A stretch of DNA of 9,859 nt from Planctomycetales bacterium (GTDB taxonomy: Bacteria; Planctomycetota; Phycisphaerae; SM23-33): positions 1 through 9,859 of the forward strand of contig DAOVLS010000064.1 in the NCBI GenBank assembly GCA_030631125.1, given 5' to 3'. The position numbers and the translations under genes are program-made. The notes beneath the pieces were generated by a model, which saw nothing but the letters and a program-made list of their open reading frames with translations, was not told the DNA's origin and did no database searches. Positions 7,720 through 9,859 of the stretch are shown here, in pieces (position 1 is the first letter of the stretch; every line of letters starts with the position of its first letter).

Positions 7720-7722
7720 TAG

Positions 7723-7736
7723 TGATGGTATCATCA
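7723..7736. repeat. 14-bp near-perfect palindrome
   Basis: TGATGGTATCATCA pairs at 5 outer positions on each side (TGATG/CATCA), with a G-T pair and a T-A pair at the centre. It lies 3 bases after the stop of the holin-like gene. There is no T-run after it, so it is not a standard intrinsic terminator. It could be a protein binding site or chance. Confidence 0.3.
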
Positions 7737-7794
7737 GACATTGTGCGTTCTGAAAGTGGCAAGACTGGAACCGGCTGATTAAAAAGGCAAGGAC

Positions 7795-7812
7795 TCGGAC
7801 AGAATCGTCCGA
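7795..7812. repeat. Inverted repeat upstream of the promoter (possible operator)
   Basis: TCGGAC at 7795-7800 and GTCCGA at 7807-7812 form a perfect 6-bp inverted repeat around a 6-base spacer. The right arm ends 8 bases before the -35-like hexamer. No T-run follows on either strand, so a terminator is unlikely and a regulator binding site is the better reading. The regulator is unknown; the downstream antitoxin-like protein is one candidate, but that is speculation. Confidence 0.3.
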
Positions 7813-7820
7813 TAAAAATC

Positions 7821-7851
7821 TTGTACCAGTTGTCGGAATTGTTGCTATAAT
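7821..7851 (+). promoter_or_regulatory. Sigma-70-type promoter with extended -10
   Basis: A perfect -10 hexamer TATAAT lies at 7846-7851 and is preceded by TGC, giving the extended -10 form TGnTATAAT. A -35-like TTGTAC is at 7821-7826 with a 19-base spacer, longer than the optimum of 17; an extended -10 usually tolerates a poor -35. The predicted transcription start is near 7858, leaving a leader of about 80 bases before the ATG at 7938. It probably drives the 232-aa gene and, since no later promoter is evident, the toxin-antitoxin pair and the remnant after it. Confidence 0.6.
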
Positions 7852-7905
7852 GGTTATGTGGATGGAACCTATTACTTTCAACGTTCTCACAGGGAGGTAG
7901 TCCGG

Positions 7906-7935
7906 TTGGGTTTTAAGAGGCAGTTACTTACGTAA
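7906..7935 (+). CDS. Possible 9-codon leader ORF
   Basis: A strong Shine-Dalgarno, GGAGGT at 7893-7898, sits 7 bases before a TTG at 7906. From there the reading LGFKRQLLT runs to a TAA at 7933-7935, two bases before the ATG of the 232-aa gene. That ATG has only a weak, distant purine run (AAGAGG, 7915-7920) of its own. The arrangement would let ribosomes load at the strong site and reinitiate at 7938. It may equally be chance, since the ORF is very short and starts with TTG. Confidence 0.25.
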   Translation: MGFKRQLLT

Positions 7936-7937
7936 AA

Positions 7938-8636
7938 ATGATAAAGACCGACGATAAAATATCGATGCACTTCGGCGTCAATTACCTGCTTGTGCCTCTT
8001 CAGGAACTTGGAGAGAAATTCCACATCGAGTTCCAAAAGAATCTGATTGAGGAGGGGCTGGCTTTCAGTGCTCTCAAAAAGGAGTCGAAGCCAACTAAAT
8101 GGATGTTCAACAGAGAGCCTGATCCTGGGCCGCTACGGGTCATGGTTGGCGAAGCTGGACCTCAGGTAGGACAAATCCTGATTTCGGCCTCGCAACCCAA
8201 TCAAGGCCTTGAACTTTTCATCCGTGAAGCACAAGCGGCTTGTCGCTCTTTCACAAAAACGTGGCCTGGACAACATCAAATAATTCATCGTGATGTGACG
8301 ACAAGACACCTTTATCCAACAGAAAGCGAACATGCATTTAAGTATCTGTGGGAAGACGTGCTCGGACAAACAGAAGAAAAACTTTCCGCACTCAATCGTA
8401 AAGTTTTAGGCGGCGGCCTACGGGTCGTCATGCCTCCAAAAAAACCGGAAGATGCCATTGTCGAGCTGAAAATAGAATCTTTTTTAGAAGACCCGCAGAA
8501 GATAATCGTTGAGACACAGTTTGCCTGGGGCAAACCCCTTGCCCCAGCGGATAATATTGACCCAGAGGGAATACTGCGGGAAGTCGAAGGGTACGGAATG
8601 AAGGAAGCATTGGATTTTCTCGGGCAACAAGAGTAA
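7938..8636 (+). CDS. Unrecognised 232-aa protein
   Basis: ATG at 7938, about 87 bases after the -10 element and 2 bases after the stop of a possible leader ORF. The product is 232 aa, soluble, with no signal peptide or membrane helix. The N-terminus is MHFGVNYLLVPLQEL. The middle has WMFNREPDPGPLRVMV, then QILISASQP and LELFIREA. A distinctive stretch DVTTRHLYP with YLWEDVL follows, and then GGGLRVVMPP and VELKIESFLEDPQKIIVE. The alternating strand pattern, size and ending on a long strand recall the sporadic TIGR04255-type proteins, but I cannot confirm this. There is no nuclease, helicase or DNA-binding motif I can name. Codon use and base composition are more AT-rich than in the phage-like block. 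It stands 33 bases before the antitoxin-like gene and likely shares its transcript. Confidence 0.6.
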   Translation: MIKTDDKISMHFGVNYLLVPLQELGEKFHIEFQKNLIEEGLAFSALKKESKPTKWMFNREPDPGPLRVMVGEAGPQVGQILISASQPNQGLELFIREAQAACRSFTKTWPGQHQIIHRDVTTRHLYPTESEHAFKYLWEDVLGQTEEKLSALNRKVLGGGLRVVMPPKKPEDAIVELKIESFLEDPQKIIVETQFAWGKPLAPADNIDPEGILREVEGYGMKEALDFLGQQE

Positions 8637-8669
8637 AAAGCGAGGACTTTGAAAGAAAGGAAAACACAT

Positions 8670-9008
8670 ATGACACCTATACTGGGATTTGAAGAAACCC
8701 GCCTTGACGAGCGGGAAATGGTCGAGAAGGAAACCTGGGGCCAGCCTTCTTCGGTGCGATATGTGTTTCGTATGGATGAAGACGCAGGTGAAGACATATT
8801 CTGCGCATATTCCGGACAGGTAAATTCTTGGCCGTATCTGTCTTCGGACAGCCGTGTGCAGGAAGAACGGAACCACCTTACTGATGAAGCCTGGTTTTTC
8901 TCAAAGGAGCATCAAGCCTCCGAGGCCGAAGCCGACGCGGACATTGAGGCGGGCCGAGTTGCCACCTTTGACAACGTGGACGACCTGATTCGAGACCTTC
9001 GGTCCTAG
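8670..9008 (+). CDS. Antitoxin-like protein of a type II toxin-antitoxin pair
   Basis: The start is ATG at 8670, with AAGGA at 8657-8661 eight bases upstream; an in-frame TTG at 8649 is less likely because that site would then lie inside the coding region. The product is 112 aa and acidic. The C-terminal ~28 residues (ADADIEAGRVATF then DNVDDLIRDL) match the toxin-wrapping tail found in many Phd/ParD/RelB-type antitoxins. The N-terminal ~80 residues are not a recognisable ribbon-helix-helix, AbrB, Phd or HTH fold; they carry YVFRMDED, IFCAYSGQVNSWPYL and AWFFSKEH. The RelE/ParE-like toxin gene begins 12 bases after its stop, in the usual antitoxin-first order. It is inferred to neutralise that toxin. 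Whether it also binds DNA is unclear. Confidence 0.6.
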   Translation: MTPILGFEETRLDEREMVEKETWGQPSSVRYVFRMDEDAGEDIFCAYSGQVNSWPYLSSDSRVQEERNHLTDEAWFFSKEHQASEAEADADIEAGRVATFDNVDDLIRDLRS

Positions 9009-9020
9009 GCGGCCCGGCCG

Positions 9021-9272
9021 ATGCAGATAAGACGCACGTCCCATTTCAAGAAGTGCTTCAAAAAACTGTCCAGAGTAGATCGAGATCGAGTTGAGGATGC
9101 TATTCGTCTGTTCGCCGAGAACCCCTACCATCCAAGCCTTCAGACGAGCAAACTCTCACCGAAATCAAAAGGGATGTGGTATATCAGAGCCAGTCGGTCA
9201 CTGCGCATAACCTTCACATGGAACGAAGGGGACGTGATGCTCCGTACGGTTGGTACTCACGACATAATCTAA
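9021..9272 (+). CDS. RelE/ParE-superfamily toxin
   Basis: ATG at 9021, 12 bases after the antitoxin-like stop, with no good Shine-Dalgarno, so translation is probably coupled. The product is 83 aa, a normal length for the family. The fold pattern is clear: an N-terminal strand (MQIRRTS) then the basic helix FKKCFKKLSRVDRDRVEDAI, a linker ENPYHPSLQTSKLS, then three strands ending MWYIRASRSLRITFTW and VMLRTVGTHDII. This matches COG2026-type RelE/StbE toxins, which in characterised members cleave mRNA at the ribosome; ParE relatives target gyrase. Conserved basic residues on the strands (R56, R62) and the VGTHD end are present. The protein stops two residues after the Asp, so the Tyr often found near this end is absent. 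Confidence 0.8.
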   Translation: MQIRRTSHFKKCFKKLSRVDRDRVEDAIRLFAENPYHPSLQTSKLSPKSKGMWYIRASRSLRITFTWNEGDVMLRTVGTHDII

Positions 9273-9274
9273 CG

Positions 9275-9556
9275 GTGAACCGTGAGGCTTCAACAGTGTA
9301 TCAGCAACTATCGCTTATCGATTCAGGTAAATCGGAGCCCCGGCTGCCGGTGGATTATCAGCCCGTCGTCCCTGAGCACTTCGAGCCGGAGCGTATCTAT
9401 CTTAGCAAGGGCAGCCTGTCTTCTGAGGACCGAAAACGATTCGTTGAGCGTATCTGCCGGTGCCTCGGCGACGCCGAGGTAATCGAGCGCCTGGACAGAC
9501 CTCACAACAAGATTGACCTTGGCGAACCGATGATACCACGGCCAAGCTTCGCTTGA
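9275..9556 (+). pseudogene. Truncated N-terminal remnant of an SPL-family radical SAM protein
   Basis: The frame starts at a GTG at 9275, two bases after the toxin stop, and ends at 9556, giving 93 aa. Residues ~36-82 (HFEPERIYLSKGSLSSEDRK, ERICRCLGDAEVIERLD, then PHNKIDLG) resemble the N-terminal region of spore-photoproduct-lyase-family proteins found in planctomycetes and others, where the pattern 'P..IYLAKGSL...R......I...YP.AEVIEQLD.PHN.I' precedes the radical SAM core. Here the reading stops shortly after that motif, and no CxxxCxxC iron-sulphur motif follows before the convergent gene. Intact family members are far longer. I infer a deletion remnant, but a small free-standing protein cannot be excluded. 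Confidence 0.45.
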
Positions 9557-9590
9557 CCGTGCCACCCAGTAAATTACGTGTTACAGACCA

Positions 9591-9859
9591 CTATCCGAAT
9601 TTGTAATGCTTGCGGACCGGCTCGGTTACGTCCCAGGTGCAGTCGAGACCTTCGGGGAAGACGACCATTTCATTCGGCCCGAAGGTAACTTTCTCCTCGC
9701 CGGCCGTTACGGTAACTTTCCCGGCAAGGACGTAACAGGTCTCCTGCTGGTCGTAGTGCCAGTCGAACTTTGAGACGTCGCACGTCCAGATTGGCCAGGA
9801 CCTTACGCCCATTTTTTCCAGTTCGTCATCGGCGGGTTTGGTTACCTGGATTTGACCCA
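9591..9859 (-). CDS. Cupin-domain protein of DUF861/COG3450 type, 5' partial
   Basis: A minus-strand gene with stop TAG at 9591-9593. An ATG exists at 9812, but the frame stays open upstream to the window edge and reads GQIQVTKPADDELEK, which matches the usual N-terminus of this family ahead of 'GV.SWPIW'. The true start is therefore beyond 9859. About 88 residues are visible. Motifs are RSWPIWTCDVSKFDWHYD, ETCYVLAGKVTVT, VTFGPNEMVVFPEG, and CTWDVTEPVRKHYKFG, covering a complete single cupin barrel (Cupin_3). Such proteins are often ~90 aa; the related ureidoglycine aminohydrolases have this fold, but the substrate of these short members is not established. The gene converges on the SPL remnant, with 34 bases between stops and no clear terminator hairpin. 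Confidence 0.8.
   Translation of the reverse strand, partial: GQIQVTKPADDELEKMGVRSWPIWTCDVSKFDWHYDQQETCYVLAGKVTVTAGEEKVTFGPNEMVVFPEGLDCTWDVTEPVRKHYKFG

Larger units (their letters stand above)
7720..7937 (+). other. Intergenic boundary region with regulatory signals
   Basis: These 218 bases are the only long non-coding stretch in the window and are clearly more AT-rich than the block before it. They contain two short inverted repeats, an extended -10 promoter, a strong Shine-Dalgarno and a possible leader ORF, each listed separately. I see no tRNA-like fold and no stem followed by a T-run, so no intrinsic terminator for the upstream block. A minus-strand reading of 62 codons (7702-7890) has no supporting features and is not called. 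The position between phage-like genes and non-phage genes makes this a candidate attachment-site region, but no second copy of any core sequence is available here to prove it. Confidence 0.5.

Noticed and set aside
7795..7820. Intrinsic terminator for the phage-like block
   Set aside because: The 6-bp stem is followed by TAAAAATC rather than a T-run, so the terminator rule is not met.
7702..7890. Minus-strand 62-codon frame in the intergenic region
   Set aside because: No promoter or ribosome site on that strand, no recognisable motif, and it runs through the plus-strand promoter.
8312..8797. Minus-strand open frame of 161 codons
   Set aside because: Antisense to the 232-aa gene and the antitoxin-like gene, with Ser-rich unstructured content and no ribosome site; the plus-strand genes are better supported.
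1..9859. CRISPR array, tRNA, rRNA or insertion sequence
   Set aside because: No regularly spaced direct repeats, cloverleaf-like segments, rRNA sequence, transposase motifs or terminal inverted repeats were seen on reading the window.

Overview
The window is GC-rich and almost wholly coding. It looks like a piece of a bacterial chromosome or large contig, probably from the Planctomycetota (Phycisphaerae-like). That guess rests on the mix of protein types: beta-helix, LamG-like and TIGR03790-like domains, a spore-photoproduct-lyase-type fragment and a COG3450-type cupin. No rRNA, tRNA, integrase, terminase or replication gene is present to fix the taxonomy, so it remains an inference.

Bases 1-7719 form one tightly packed plus-strand block, with genes overlapping or separated by at most 40 bases. 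It reads as the distal late region of a divergent tailed prophage or a phage-derived particle. In order it encodes: the 3' part of a right-handed beta-helix, tailspike-like protein; a roughly 707-aa protein combining a LamG-like sandwich, a TIGR03790-like region and two FN3-like domains; a 582-aa protein resembling the baseplate hub (late control gpD type); a 185-aa protein built of two copies of one beta domain; a 346-aa protein with an ELR-type linker motif and a DNRLRE/CBM96-like C-terminal domain; and four very small proteins with membrane or lipid anchors. The last four sit where a lysis cassette is expected. The final one resembles small two-helix phage holins, but no lysozyme or amidase is seen.

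Bases 7720-7937 are a 218-base intergenic region of visibly lower GC. It holds two small inverted repeats, a near-consensus extended -10 promoter, a strong Shine-Dalgarno sequence and a possible 9-codon leader ORF. This is the one obvious transcriptional restart in the window and a candidate prophage/host boundary.

Bases 7938-9556 form a second plus-strand run: an unrecognised 232-aa protein, a two-gene toxin-antitoxin pair (a 112-aa antitoxin-like protein with a non-standard N-terminal half, then an 83-aa RelE/ParE-fold toxin), and a 93-aa remnant matching the N-terminal region of SPL-family radical SAM proteins, without the radical SAM core. Bases 9591-9859 hold a convergent minus-strand cupin gene of the DUF861/COG3450 type, cut by the window edge.

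All family assignments come from reading motifs by eye. No database search was possible.
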